Assembly (NCBI GenBank): GCA_963832355.1
Contig: CAWHTX010000015.1
Location: forward strand, 52,685 to 116,684
DNA length: 64,000 nucleotides
Direction: 5' to 3'
Source of the DNA: DATFVA01 sp963832355
GTDB lineage: Bacteria; Bacteroidota; Ignavibacteria; Ignavibacteriales; Ignavibacteriaceae
Positions 8,237 to 17,524 of the stretch are shown piece by piece; the first letter of the stretch is position 1; every line of letters begins with the position of its first letter. Under the pieces are notes generated by a model. It searched no databases, had not been told where the DNA came from, and was given only the letters and a program-made list of their open reading frames with translations. The position numbers and the translations under genes were made by a program.

Positions 8237-9871
8237 ATGAAGAATATATTAAACTTACTTATAATTTCGTTTTTATTAACTGCGGTCTCTTACGCACAGG
8301 ACACCTCCCGGCCCAAACTTGTGGTAGGTATTGTGGTTGACCAGATGAGATACGATTACCTTCAGAAATATGATAAGTATTTCGGCGAGGATGGATTCAA
8401 AAGATTACTGAGGGAGGGAAGCAACTTCAGCTTTGCACATTATAACTACGTACCAACTTACACAGGACCCGGACACGCATCTATCTATACAGGAACAACT
8501 CCTTACTATAACGGCATTATCAGCAACGACTGGTACAGCAGGAAAATCAGGTCATTCGTTAACTGTGTTGAAGACGATTCCGTAAGAACTATCGGCGAAA
8601 CCGGGGATGCAGGACACGTGTCACCCAAAAGACTTATGACAACCACAATCTCAGATCAGTTAAAAATAGTTACAAACGGTAAATCGAGGGTCTTCAGTAT
8701 TTCGCTTAAAAACCGTGCTGCTGTTCTCCCCGGCGGTCACTCCCCTGACCAGGTTTATTGGTACAGCGACAAAAACGGAAAGTTTATTACTTCAACTTAT
8801 TACACAAACTCGCTTCCCCAATGGGTAATAGATTTTAATCAGGAAAATTATGTCAGTAAGCTGTTCAGGGACGAATGGGATCTCCTTCTCCCGAAGGAAG
8901 ATTACAGTTTAAGCTATCCTGACCAGGCTCCCTGGGAGGATGATGTATTTGATGAAGGCAAAACCAGCTTCCCTCATTCGTTCAGTAATGTTATGAATAA
9001 AAAATACGATCTCATCCGCTCTACCCCTTTCGGCAACGAACTTCTTCTGAAGTTTGCCGAAGCACTTATAGCAAATGAGAAACCGGGAAGCGGCAGCTAT
9101 ACTGATTTCCTGGCCGTAAGCTTTTCTTCTACTGATTATATAGGACATTCCTACGGTCCTAATTCCGTTGAAATACAGGATGCATTTATAAGAATGGACA
9201 GAGAGTTAGCTGAGTTTCTGAACGTGCTCGATAAAAATGTAGGGAAAGGAAATTATATCCTGTTCCTTACCGCTGATCACGCAGTGTCGGAAGCTGTGCA
9301 GTATCTTAAGAGTCTTAATATTCCCGCCGGAGGATTCGATTACGATGACTGTAAAGATTCCCTGGAAGCTTTCGCGGAAAGGAAGTTCGGAACGGATGAA
9401 CTGATTGAGAACTTTTCCAATAACCAGGTCTATTTCAATAAGAAAATACTGGAAGATAAAAAACTGAAGACAGCAGATGTGGAAGATGCCTTTGCAGAAT
9501 ACCTTCAGGATGAATTCCCCGCTGTCTTTAAAGTATTCAGCAGGCATAACCTGCACAACATTTCAGCCTCAAGGGTACCAAATAATTTCATCCTGAACGG
9601 ATTTAATCCTGTACGCTCGGGTAATGTAGAGTTCGACCTGAGACCGAATTACCTCTCGGGACACGGTAAAGAAGGCACGACTCACGGGGCCGCGTTTCCG
9701 TATGACACTCACGTTCCGCTCCTTTTTTACGGCTGGAATGTTCCCGCACAGGAAGTTAATACACCCGTTTATGTAGTAGACATAGCTGCAACTGTCTGTA
9801 ATCTCCTGGGAATCGACGAACCGACCGGCTGCATCGGCATCCCGATAATCAGCAAAGCATCTGGTTTCTAA
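8237..9871 (+). CDS. PafA-like secreted alkaline phosphatase
   Basis: Protein of 544 residues. It has a signal peptide (MKNILNLLIISFLLTAVSYAQ) and then LVVGIVVDQMRYDYL with the first metal-binding aspartate. The segment YVPTYTGPGHASIYTG contains the nucleophile threonine of PafA-type enzymes, and LTADHAVSE and SGHGKEGTTHG carry further metal ligands. These motifs define the alkaline phosphatase superfamily branch that contains PafA, a periplasmic calcium-independent phosphomonoesterase of Bacteroidota. It likely releases phosphate from organic phosphomonoesters. The start follows a GGAGAA ribosome site. The gene reads divergently from the carboxypeptidase gene, sharing an AT-rich 138-base promoter region. 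No Pho-box could be recognised. Confidence 0.85.
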   Translation: MKNILNLLIISFLLTAVSYAQDTSRPKLVVGIVVDQMRYDYLQKYDKYFGEDGFKRLLREGSNFSFAHYNYVPTYTGPGHASIYTGTTPYYNGIISNDWYSRKIRSFVNCVEDDSVRTIGETGDAGHVSPKRLMTTTISDQLKIVTNGKSRVFSISLKNRAAVLPGGHSPDQVYWYSDKNGKFITSTYYTNSLPQWVIDFNQENYVSKLFRDEWDLLLPKEDYSLSYPDQAPWEDDVFDEGKTSFPHSFSNVMNKKYDLIRSTPFGNELLLKFAEALIANEKPGSGSYTDFLAVSFSSTDYIGHSYGPNSVEIQDAFIRMDRELAEFLNVLDKNVGKGNYILFLTADHAVSEAVQYLKSLNIPAGGFDYDDCKDSLEAFAERKFGTDELIENFSNNQVYFNKKILEDKKLKTADVEDAFAEYLQDEFPAVFKVFSRHNLHNISASRVPNNFILNGFNPVRSGNVEFDLRPNYLSGHGKEGTTHGAAFPYDTHVPLLFYGWNVPAQEVNTPVYVVDIAATVCNLLGIDEPTGCIGIPIISKASGF

Positions 9872-9880
9872 CTCCTTGTT

Positions 9881-10021
9881 TTGCCGCTGGCTTTAGGTCA
9901 ACGGCTGCCGGGAGAAACTCAACCTGGAAATGAATCTTGCCGTTCGTTTTAGCCGCTTTGTCGTTAGTTTCAACCGGGGGATCCTGTAGCCTGCATCTTT
10001 GCCGTTGGCTTTAGCCAACGG
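9881..10021. repeat. REP-like GCCGTTGGCTTTAGCCAACGG repeats (one clear, two degenerate)
   Basis: The copy at 9998-10021 contains the perfect hairpin CCGTTGGC-TTTA-GCCAACGG (8-bp arms). Degenerate relatives lie at 9881-9905 (TTGCCGCTGGCTTTAGGTCAACGG) and 9936-9965. Together with the next entry they fill most of the 496-base gene-free stretch 9872-10367, which otherwise shows nothing coding. Hairpins of this type are dispersed in many genomes and are usually interpreted as REP elements. Confidence 0.6.
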
Positions 10022-10134
10022 ATACAAAAAGCCAGTATGCCCACCCCATTTATGGCTGCATCGAGGCGAATGATTAGTAGATTCGAAAAGATTCTCCCAT
10101 TAATCCCGGCCGTAAGGTAGTATTATCCTCGTTG

Positions 10135-10246
10135 TTATCCCGTAGTTTGAGGCCGAACAGAGGCCGAGATGAGGCCGAGCAGAAGTAGTGTTTTCGTAGT
10201 TATCCCGTAGTTTGAGGCCGGGTGTAGGCCGGATGTAGGCCGGGAG
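10135..10246. repeat. Two copies of an 11-bp-phased AGGCCG array
   Basis: Copies at 10135-10182 and 10200-10246 both start TTATCCCGTAGTTTG and continue with three AGGCCG hexamers separated by five variable bases, an exact 11-bp period. A third copy with four hexamers lies 50 kb away at 61012-61068. The arrangement is non-coding and lies downstream of the phosphatase gene and of the minus-strand propeller gene, that is between convergent genes. Confidence 0.7.
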
Positions 10247-10367
10247 ATGCCTGACAGAAAACAGTCTGAAAATGTCCCTGAAAAACGTTGGAAGTAAGGT
10301 AAATAATTTATTATTTAAAATCAGGGGGTCTCAAAAAGCCATACCACCTTAAGCTTCTGACTTCAGA

Positions 10368-11267
10368 TTATTCAGCGACCCTGACTGAATAAATATTCGA
10401 GGTTTCATACCAGGCCGCACCCGGGAACCAATGATACCGGGAAAAATACAGCCGTGTGCCGTCGCCGTTCCAGCATGGCTGTCTGTCATCTCCTGATGAG
10501 TTTTCAGTGATCTGAACTTTATTCTTTCCGTCGGCATTCATTATAAAAATCCGTGTTCCTTTATCGGTCTCGGAAGCAAATGCAATCCGGGTCCCGTCAG
10601 GAGACCAAACCGGCCATCCATCAATCCCTGGATGGGATGAAAAATTTCTTTCATTCGACCCGTCGCTGTTCATTAGAAATACTTCCCAATCCCCGTCAGG
10701 ATTAATTCTTCTGCATACAATTTTTGTATTATCAGGCGACCAGGATGGGTAAGTCTCGGTTTCAGGTGTATGTGTTATCTGCCTTTCATCCGAACCGTCC
10801 TTGTTCATCACATAAATGTCGTAATTTGAATCCTCACCCTTCTTTGTTCTATCTGAACAAAACAGCACCCTCTTGCCGTCACTTGACCAGGCTGGGTGTT
10901 CATCGTGATATTTATTATTTGATATGTTATGCTGGTTTGATCCGTCAGAGTTCATAATATATACCTGGGAATTACCATCGCGGAATGATTGAAAAGCGAT
11001 TTCTTTTTCATCAGGCGACCAAACGGGAGTGCCGTCACGCCCTTTGGCGTCGGTAAGTTGTATCAGTTTTCTCTCGTTCAGGTAGAGAAGATAAATATCA
11101 AAATCGCCGTCTGTATTCGACATATAAAGCAGTCTATTTCCGTCTTTTGAAATTGAAGGATATGCAAAGGTGAATCTTGTTAACTGTTCCGGTGGATGTG
11201 TTTGAGGATAAATAGAAATTAATGCTGGAAGTAAAAATAATGTCATCAGTAGGGTAATTCTTTTCAT
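10368..11267 (-). CDS. TolB-like WD40/PD40 beta-propeller protein, secreted
   Basis: Protein of 299 residues with signal peptide MKRITLLMTLFLLPALISIY. The mature part is made of about six blades of the PD40 type, each carrying a variant of 'PxWSPDGxxIAF' followed by 'YIMNSDGSN'. Examples are TPVWSPDEKEIAFQS, HPAWSSDGKRVLFCS and YPSWSPDNTKIVCR. This is the propeller of TolB and of related periplasmic proteins. TolB itself has an extra N-terminal domain and is about 430 residues, so this shorter protein is better regarded as a TolB-like propeller than as the Tol system component. It probably serves as a binding scaffold in the periplasm; the ligand is unknown. Confidence 0.8.
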   Translation of the reverse strand: MKRITLLMTLFLLPALISIYPQTHPPEQLTRFTFAYPSISKDGNRLLYMSNTDGDFDIYLLYLNERKLIQLTDAKGRDGTPVWSPDEKEIAFQSFRDGNSQVYIMNSDGSNQHNISNNKYHDEHPAWSSDGKRVLFCSDRTKKGEDSNYDIYVMNKDGSDERQITHTPETETYPSWSPDNTKIVCRRINPDGDWEVFLMNSDGSNERNFSSHPGIDGWPVWSPDGTRIAFASETDKGTRIFIMNADGKNKVQITENSSGDDRQPCWNGDGTRLYFSRYHWFPGAAWYETSNIYSVRVAE

Positions 11268-11351
11268 CTTTATCTCTAATTTTTAGTTTAAAATAATGAT
11301 GATGTATAAGAGTAACATCACCCATAATGGGTGAAATAAATTTATGAGTAG

Positions 11352-12575
11352 TTAAACTTTCAGGGTTTCGCCCTCGGTTTTGGCAATGATCACCGCACCG
11401 CACGAATCGCTCCAGACGTTCACGGAAGTCCTGCACATATCAAGTATACGATCGACGGCAAGAATGAGTCCTACACCTTCAAGAGGCAGACCCACTGCGG
11501 AGAGAATAACCGAGATCATAACCAGTCCTGCCATAGGAATTCCCGCTGCACCAATTGAGGCAAGCAGTGCTGTAAACACAACAACTATCTGCTGTACAAA
11601 AGAAAGATCTACTCCGTAGGCCTGGGCAATAAACATAGCAGCCACGCATTCATACAAAGCTGTTCCATCCATATTTACTGTTGCTCCCAGTGGAAGAACA
11701 AAGCTTGTTATTTTGTTTGAAACGCCGTCATTGTGCTCAACCGCCTCCAGAGTCAGAGGGAGCGTGGCAGACGATGAAGAGGTTGAGAACGCCGTAAGTA
11801 AAGGTGTTGTCATTGCCTTGAAATGTGACCATGGGTTTGCTTTACCGAAGAGTCTTAATATAAGCGGAAGTGTTATGGTTGCATGGATCGCAAGTCCCAG
11901 CAGAACAGCAAGCATATAAATTCCAAGCCGCTGAACCATTTCAAAAAGTGCTGCACTATCGCTTGCCTGCTCCGCAACTACACCGGCAACTATTCCGAAG
12001 ATTCCAAGGGGAGTAAATTTTATAATGAAAGAGGTAATCTTCATCATTACTTCAAATCCACCGTTAAAGAGATTGACGAGGGGATTTTTATATTCATCGG
12101 AAACTTTAGTAATGAAAAAACCGACGAGTATGGCAAAGAAAATTATTGCCAGCATATCTGCAGAAACCAGCGCCTGGAAGAAATTCGTGGGCACCATTCT
12201 CAGCAGTATATTCCCGATTCCGCCCTGCGCCGCACTTAATCCTTCTACTTCTTTTCTGAGTCCCAGGTCAGCTCCTACACCGGGCTGGAAAAGATTAACG
12301 AGGGTTAGCCCGACGAGGATCGCAAACAAACTCGTGGTTAAATAATACAGGATGGTCTTAAACCCGAGCTTGCCAAGGTTCTGTGCATTACCAATGTTGG
12401 TAACACCCGATACGATCGAGGTAAGAATAAGGGGAACGATTATCATCTTAAGTGCACGGAGGAAAAGCTCTCCCATCCAGGTTACGTATGAGACATACTC
12501 CGTAAAGAATACAGCGTAAATAACGGCAAGGCCGAGAGCGATTAATATCTGCCAGTGAAGTTTTATTTTAAACAT
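11352..12575 (-). CDS. Dicarboxylate/amino acid:cation symporter (DAACS family)
   Basis: Protein of 407 residues with eight transmembrane helices and re-entrant loops. The first hairpin loop reads TAFSTSSSSATLPLTLE (serine-rich motif), helix 7 carries GATVNMDGTALYE (NMDGT) and the last part GLILAVDRILDMCRTSVNVW. These are the sodium- and substrate-binding signatures of GltP/DctA/GLT-1 homologues. The protein imports glutamate, aspartate or C4-dicarboxylates with sodium or protons. The length is normal. It stands alone between the propeller gene and hemW, all three on the minus strand with short spacers. Confidence 0.92.
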   Translation of the reverse strand: MFKIKLHWQILIALGLAVIYAVFFTEYVSYVTWMGELFLRALKMIIVPLILTSIVSGVTNIGNAQNLGKLGFKTILYYLTTSLFAILVGLTLVNLFQPGVGADLGLRKEVEGLSAAQGGIGNILLRMVPTNFFQALVSADMLAIIFFAILVGFFITKVSDEYKNPLVNLFNGGFEVMMKITSFIIKFTPLGIFGIVAGVVAEQASDSAALFEMVQRLGIYMLAVLLGLAIHATITLPLILRLFGKANPWSHFKAMTTPLLTAFSTSSSSATLPLTLEAVEHNDGVSNKITSFVLPLGATVNMDGTALYECVAAMFIAQAYGVDLSFVQQIVVVFTALLASIGAAGIPMAGLVMISVILSAVGLPLEGVGLILAVDRILDMCRTSVNVWSDSCGAVIIAKTEGETLKV

Positions 12576-12613
12576 TAGACCGGTGTGGTTTATTCAGAAA
12601 AAAAGAAGGGAAA

Positions 12614-13805
12614 CTAAAGCAGGTTTCCAAGGATCTCATCGCAAACTGCGTATCCTTTTTTAGTAAGACGAATAAAATGATCATCAATTTCTAAAAGATT
12701 CTGATTCTTTAACTGAATAAAATAATCATTTTTCTGTTTTATCCAATCTGCGGGATTAAAAGAAAGCTCTTCCCCGACTCCCTGGAGCTCTTCCCGATCA
12801 CGGGTACTGCCGCTGAATCTTTCATTGAACTCCCTTATGTCAAGTCCCGCACTTCGCAGCGCAAGCATTACGTATTCATCGACCCGCTGTTTCCCGTTAA
12901 CGATCTCTGAACCCGCCCCGGCAGTTCCTTTTGTTTCTATTTCGTGAATATATTTTTTAAGACTGGAAAAATTCCACCATCGCTTGCCGCTCATAAAGGA
13001 ATGTGCCGCCGTTCCGAAACTCAGGTAATCCCTGTACCGCCAGTATGCATTGTTATGCCTGCATTCATAGCCGGGCAGACAGAAATTGGAAACCTCGTAT
13101 TGAGTGAAATTATGTCTCCGACATAAAATCTATCGTGAACTCGTAAAGATCAGCATCGTAATCGTCATCCTGCAGGATAACTTTTTTATCGAGCACCATC
13201 TTATTCAGTATCGTTCCCCGTTCAAGGATAAGACTATATGCCGATATATGTTTAATAGGAAGTGATAGTGCCTTTTTAAGATTTTCTTCCCATTTCTGTT
13301 TCGTTTGCCCCGGCAGGTTAAATATCAGATCCAGACTCACGTTATCAAAACCCGCATCTCCTGCATTCATAATTGTCTGAATCGCTGTATCACTGTCGTG
13401 GATCCTCGTCAGGAACTTCAGTTCATCATTATGGAAAGACTGTATCCCGACACTTAGCCTGTTTACACCTGCATCCCGAAAATCCTTCAGCTTATTCTTA
13501 TCAACCGTCCCGGGATTGGTTTCAAGAGTTATTTCGGCACCCGGAGTAACAGTAAACTTCCGATTCAGATAATCTATAATTTCAGCAATATATGACGGAG
13601 ACATCAACGATGGTGTGCCGCCCCCGAAGTATATCGAAGAGAACTCCCTTCCTTCCGAATAAATGCCGGAATAATAATCGATCTCCTTTTTCAGCGAGCT
13701 CAGAAAAGGATCGATATTATCAGAAGTGATAATCGAATAAAAGTCGCAGTAAATACACTTATGATCGCAGAAAGGAATATGTACGTATAAAGCTGAATCT
13801 TTCAT
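12614..13805 (-). CDS. hemW: Radical SAM heme chaperone HemW (frameshifted)
   Basis: The N-terminal reading frame starts MKDSALYVHIPFCDHKCIYC at 13805 and stops at 13110. It carries the radical-SAM CxxxCxxC motif (CDHKCIYC), then FGGGTPS and LETNPGT. One base on, the neighbouring frame continues with FTQYEVSNFCLPGYECRHN and YWRYRDYLSFGTAAHSF, exactly the expected continuation of HemW, and ends with a winged-helix-like part at 12614. Together they give about 396 residues, the normal size. HemW binds haem and hands it to membrane cytochromes; older annotation calls it oxygen-independent coproporphyrinogen oxidase-like. The shift lies near 13113 and needs one base skipped. It may be an assembly error, because both halves look fully conserved. 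Confidence 0.85.
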
Positions 13806-13870
13806 TTCTGCTAATATAAATCCTTGAAGTATTTACTTAAACGCTAAAACACATCACTTTAAAATAAAAA

Positions 13871-13890
13871 AGGCTGCCCGAAGGCAGCCT
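13871..13890 (-). terminator. Intrinsic terminator after the OmpA-like barrel gene
   Basis: AGGCTGCC-CGAA-GGCAGCCT is a perfect 8-bp stem with a 4-base loop. Read on the minus strand it is followed by TTTTTATTTT, a good intrinsic terminator for the gene that ends at 13913, before hemW. Confidence 0.85.
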
Positions 13891-13912
13891 GAAATTCACT
13901 CACCTGATTTCC

Positions 13913-14482
13913 TTACATAAACATATAGAACGCTGATAGTCCTATAAACTGAGCGTCAGAAGCAATACTTCCGAATTTAGCAAAGAAATCTATTGAATTT
14001 TTAGCTCCAACAGGAACTTCATAACCAATACCAAATCCATATCCGAATTCAGTTTCACTTGCACTAACTTCCGTAGTTGTAGTTGTACCGGTGAAGAAGT
14101 TAAAAGTTGGAATTGTGGTGGTGTAAGATACAAAATTTAAACCAAGCTGAGCTTCACCATAGAAATTCGGCTGGAAATAATATTTTACACCAGCCAGTAC
14201 AGGGATGGCTGACCAATCGCCGTAATCATAGCTGAATCCTTCTACAGTTTCACTTTTTCCGCTGAATAATATATAACCAATCTGTCCTGTACCAACAACT
14301 TTTGGAGTGAACTCTAATTCACCCTGCGCTAAACCGCCAAAACCAATACTGGTAACATCACCAAAAGATCCCATGGGTATACCAATAAATGGACCTACGC
14401 CTAAATGGAATTTATCCTGTGCATGGTTAGTGACAGCACACATCATAACCAATACGACAACTAATGATAACACTTTTTTCAT
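13913..14482 (-). CDS. Small outer-membrane beta-barrel protein
   Basis: Protein of 189 residues. The signal peptide is MKKVLSLVVVLVMMCAVTNHAQ. The mature part alternates polar and hydrophobic residues with frequent glycine and aromatics (for example VGVKYYFQPNFYGEAQLGLN). It ends in an aromatic-rich strand, LSAFYMFM, typical of eight-stranded barrel proteins of the OmpA/OmpW class. No specific ligand or function can be inferred. It has its own terminator and a 205-base upstream region, so it is probably a single transcription unit. Confidence 0.75.
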   Translation of the reverse strand: MKKVLSLVVVLVMMCAVTNHAQDKFHLGVGPFIGIPMGSFGDVTSIGFGGLAQGELEFTPKVVGTGQIGYILFSGKSETVEGFSYDYGDWSAIPVLAGVKYYFQPNFYGEAQLGLNFVSYTTTIPTFNFFTGTTTTTEVSASETEFGYGFGIGYEVPVGAKNSIDFFAKFGSIASDAQFIGLSAFYMFM

Positions 14483-14687
14483 ACTGACTCTCCTAAAGTT
14501 TTTGTGAATTAATGAACGTTAATTTGGTCGTTTTGTTAAATTTTCCGGAATTTTAATTCGGTGCTAAATTATTAACAATAATTCTCAAAGTAAACCTTTT
14601 TTCGCCCAAACAGGGATTTTTTTTTGCACTATTTGATATTAAATACTTCCCGAAAATCCTTATGTTTACAACCGGAAAAAAAGATTT

Positions 14688-15303
14688 ATGAAGTTACTTA
14701 GACGACTATACGACTGGGTTCTCAGCTGGGCCGAAACCCCCTACGGAGGGATCGCACTCTTTGTTCTCGCTTTCGCAGAGTCGTCCTTCTTCCCTATCCC
14801 TCCCGATGCCCTGCTCATAGCCCTGGTGCTGGGTGCAAGAAGAAAGGCATTCAAATACGCCGCTATCTGTACCGCGGCTTCGCTTGTTGGAGGATTGTTC
14901 GGTTATGCAATAGGCCACTATATCTGGTGGACCCCTGGCGGCGAGTTTACATCGGTAGCTGATTTCTTCTTCAGAAATATACCCGGGTTCACTACTGAAA
15001 CCTTCTACAGGATACAGCATCTTTACAACGAATATAATTTCTGGATAATCTTTACCGCCGGGTTTACTCCCCTCCCTTATAAAGTCTTTACTATTTCCGC
15101 GGGTGCTTTTAATATCTTCTTCCCCATGTTCGTTATCGCATCCTTCATCAGCCGCGGAGCAAGGTTTTTTCTGGTAGCGGGACTAATCTGGAAATTCGGT
15201 CCACAGATAAAAACATTTCATCGATAAGTATTTTAATTCTCTGGCAATCGCGTTTACGATTCTCCTGATAGGCGGATTCTTTGTAATAAGGTATTTATTC
15301 TGA
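14688..15303 (+). CDS. YqaA/DedA-like (VTT domain) inner-membrane protein, frameshifted near the end
   Basis: The frame from the ATG at 14688 encodes YqaA-like residues: AETPYGGIALFVLAFAESSF, FFPIPPDALLIALVLG (the DedA/VTT motif with proline and glutamate), then GFTPLPYKVFTISAG. It closes early at 15227. Skipping one base in the TTT at 15216-15218 restores TFIDKYFNSLAIAFTILLIG and ends at 15303, giving the usual last membrane helix and about 204 residues. VTT proteins are envelope proteins, some implicated in undecaprenyl-phosphate or lipid transport. The broken end is likely a sequencing error or a fresh mutation. Confidence 0.8.
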
Positions 15304-15402
15304 TTATTTATGGTGATTTCACTTCTCTTCCCCCTTTTATTATTGTTTCAGATTACTTCAGTAACTATATTTTTATATTCTTTCATTAATTATTAATGCG
15401 TC

Positions 15403-15873
15403 ATGAAATTTCCAGTATTCTTTTTTGCTGTATTGATTTTATTTTCCATTCAAATCACTGCTCAGACAGATTATCAGCCAGTAACGAAATTTGATCCCGG
15501 CAGGGATCCCTCAAAAGATCTTCAGCTTGCAATAGCCGAGGCTCAGAAAACCGGAAAGAATATTATACTTGATGTCGGGGGTGAATGGTGCATATGGTGC
15601 CACAGGATCGATTCTTTCATTGAAGGTCACGAGGAAATAAATAATTTCCTGCACAGCAATTATATAGTAATGAAAGTTAATTACAGTCCGGAAAATAAAA
15701 ATGAAGCTTTCTTATCGGGTTATCCTAAAATTTCCGGTTATCCCCATTTCTTTGTTCTGAATAAGGATGGCATGCTTCTGCATTCACAGGATACGGGCAG
15801 GCTGGAACAGGGGAAAGATTATAATCCTGAAAAATTCATGGCTTTTCTGCAGACCTGGGCTCCCAAAGATTAG
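15403..15873 (+). CDS. Secreted thioredoxin-fold protein with CIWC active site
   Basis: Protein of 156 residues with signal peptide MKFPVFFFAVLILFSIQITAQ. The thioredoxin fold carries the motif GGEWCIWCHRIDSF, a CxxC with the flanking tryptophan. The second half reads SGYPHFFVLNKDGMLL with the cis-proline before HFFV. It belongs to the periplasmic Thioredoxin_7/DUF255-like group. It probably reduces disulfides or protects cofactors in the periplasm. The stop overlaps the end of the convergent small membrane protein gene by four bases. Confidence 0.8.
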   Translation: MKFPVFFFAVLILFSIQITAQTDYQPVTKFDPGRDPSKDLQLAIAEAQKTGKNIILDVGGEWCIWCHRIDSFIEGHEEINNFLHSNYIVMKVNYSPENKNEAFLSGYPKISGYPHFFVLNKDGMLLHSQDTGRLEQGKDYNPEKFMAFLQTWAPKD

Positions 15874-16061
15874 CGTTTAGCCAAAACTCTTGACGGCAGT
15901 TTTATCAGTGCCGAAAAGAGATTAAGGATTCCGTCCACACTTATACCTATAAGCCTGAACGGCAGAAGTATTAACCATACGAACGGATAAATAATCAGGG
16001 CGATAAGTGCAAGAGGCCAGCAAAAGAATAAAAGAATGAGCCATAAAATAAAAGTCGCCAT
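15870..16061 (-). CDS. Small hydrophobic membrane protein
   Basis: A 63-residue reading frame that is almost entirely hydrophobic in its first 40 residues (MATFILWLILLFFCWPLALI and on), with a basic end IKLPSRVLAKR. The start has a good ribosome site, AGGAAACTT directly before the ATG. It lies 11 bases after the histidine kinase stop on the same strand, so it is probably its operon partner. The function is unknown; it could be a small modulator of the kinase or simply an inner-membrane peptide. Confidence 0.55.
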   Translation of the reverse strand: MATFILWLILLFFCWPLALIALIIYPFVWLILLPFRLIGISVDGILNLFSALIKLPSRVLAKR

Positions 16062-16072
16062 AAGTTTCCTGC

Positions 16073-17461
16073 TTAATTGTTCTCTTTCTGAAAAGGAATA
16101 AACACTTTAAAGGTGCATCCCGGAAGTTCATTATCAGTAATTCTGCCGGGACTTTCAACTGATATCCTCCCCCCATGTCTTATAACTATCTGATTAACGA
16201 TCGATAACCCCAGTCCCGCTCCTTCATATCCTTTATTCTTAATATTCGAAGCCCTGAAGAAATCCTTAAATATATTTTCCTGGTCTTTTGCCGGTATTCC
16301 TACACCGTTGTCTGAAATATCCAGATCAATACCGGCTTCACTTTCATTAATAATTATATCAATCTTCCCGCCAGGGGAAACATATTTCACGGCATTGGAT
16401 AAGAGATTTGAGATCGCCATTTCTATCAGAAATTTATCTCCCTTCAGGGGTGTTCTCAGCAGTCTGTCATCAGTCAGTTTTACATTTATTTTCTTAGCCT
16501 CAATCCCTCCCTTAAGTTTATCAAGAATTGAACAGAGGATCTCGCTGATATCAATGTTTTCCACCGACATCTCGCTCATCAGTCTCAGCCGGGAAATTTT
16601 GAGAATATTATTTATCATTTCGATGGCTTCGTCTGCTCTTTCCCTGGCCGACTTAAGTTTCTGCTCCACTCTTTCATCCAGCGGCCCGAGATATTTCTGC
16701 AGGATCATTTCAATGTATGACTGCACAGCAGCAATAGGAGACTTAAGCTCATGCACAACTCCTATGATGTATTTCTGTTTTTCCTCCTCCGCCCTGTTCA
16801 GCCTTTCTATTGTTTCAACCAGCTGCTGCTCATTCCTGTAAAGCTGCCTCGCAATCCTGTTCGTCAGAAGCACGATAACGAATATCAGAAAGCCGAAGAG
16901 CACGGTAAAGGAAATTATATAGGAGAAATCCTGGTACACAGGAAAGCTTAAAAATCCTGCCACTGAATGATGAAACAACACTCCGTTGTATTCAAGCAGG
17001 ACGAGACTTGTAAAAACGGCTACAATGCAGAACGCGATGCTGTAAACCACCACCCCCGGCAGAATAAGACTTCCGATGATCATATGAAAAGCAAAGAGGA
17101 GGAAAAGGGGCGACTCAATACTCCCTGTAAAATAAACCAGGATGAACAAAGCAATGATATCCAGTATCATCTGGATAAGTGAATGATGAATAGGATTGAA
17201 GCTTTCGGCTTTCGGCGCAACATACCTTCTCAGGTAATGCAGTATAATGTTATAGCCCAGAATGATAAAAGTTACGAGGAGAATGGCATAGTGCTGAACC
17301 GGAGAAAATTTAATACTTATGATGAAGTCGGAAGCAAAGAGCACAAGAAGAAGCATCGCAACGGCGCCGTATCTCAGCTTGATGAACCAGAGATTCCTGC
17401 CTCTGAGAGTTTTCCAGAATTCATCATAATGATGAGCCCAGGAAGGAATAAGCGATATCAT
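16073..17461 (-). CDS. Membrane sensor histidine kinase
   Basis: Protein of 462 residues. The first 200 residues form about six transmembrane helices without a recognisable large extracytoplasmic sensor domain. The HisKA domain follows, with the phosphoacceptor in VVHELKSPIAAVQSYIEMIL. The HATPase domain has an N-box (EMAISNLLSNAVKYVS), G1 (DISDNGVGIP) and G2 (GAGLGLSIV). The sensor probably reads a signal at or in the membrane, or a soluble ligand. No response regulator is directly adjacent, but a single-domain receiver protein sits in the hydrogenase operon about 3.6 kb upstream on the same strand, separated by a hairpin. That pairing is a guess. A small membrane protein gene follows. Confidence 0.9.
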   Translation of the reverse strand: MISLIPSWAHHYDEFWKTLRGRNLWFIKLRYGAVAMLLLVLFASDFIISIKFSPVQHYAILLVTFIILGYNIILHYLRRYVAPKAESFNPIHHSLIQMILDIIALFILVYFTGSIESPLFLLFAFHMIIGSLILPGVVVYSIAFCIVAVFTSLVLLEYNGVLFHHSVAGFLSFPVYQDFSYIISFTVLFGFLIFVIVLLTNRIARQLYRNEQQLVETIERLNRAEEEKQKYIIGVVHELKSPIAAVQSYIEMILQKYLGPLDERVEQKLKSARERADEAIEMINNILKISRLRLMSEMSVENIDISEILCSILDKLKGGIEAKKINVKLTDDRLLRTPLKGDKFLIEMAISNLLSNAVKYVSPGGKIDIIINESEAGIDLDISDNGVGIPAKDQENIFKDFFRASNIKNKGYEGAGLGLSIVNQIVIRHGGRISVESPGRITDNELPGCTFKVFIPFQKENN

Positions 17462-17478
17462 TTTACTCCATATAAAAT

Positions 17479-17513
17479 GAGGCTGACACGAAATTTAATT
17501 TCGTGACAGCCTC
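17479..17513 (-). terminator. Long hairpin terminator after hydA
   Basis: GAGGCTG (17479-17485) pairs with CAGCCTC (17507-17513), and the inner stem CACGAAAT pairs with ATTTCGTG around a TTA loop. Two bulged As join the stems. It lies 12 bases beyond the hydA stop and 18 bases before the kinase start, so it marks the end of the hydrogenase operon, with possible read-through into the kinase gene. Confidence 0.8.
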
Positions 17514-17524
17514 AAATTAATAAT

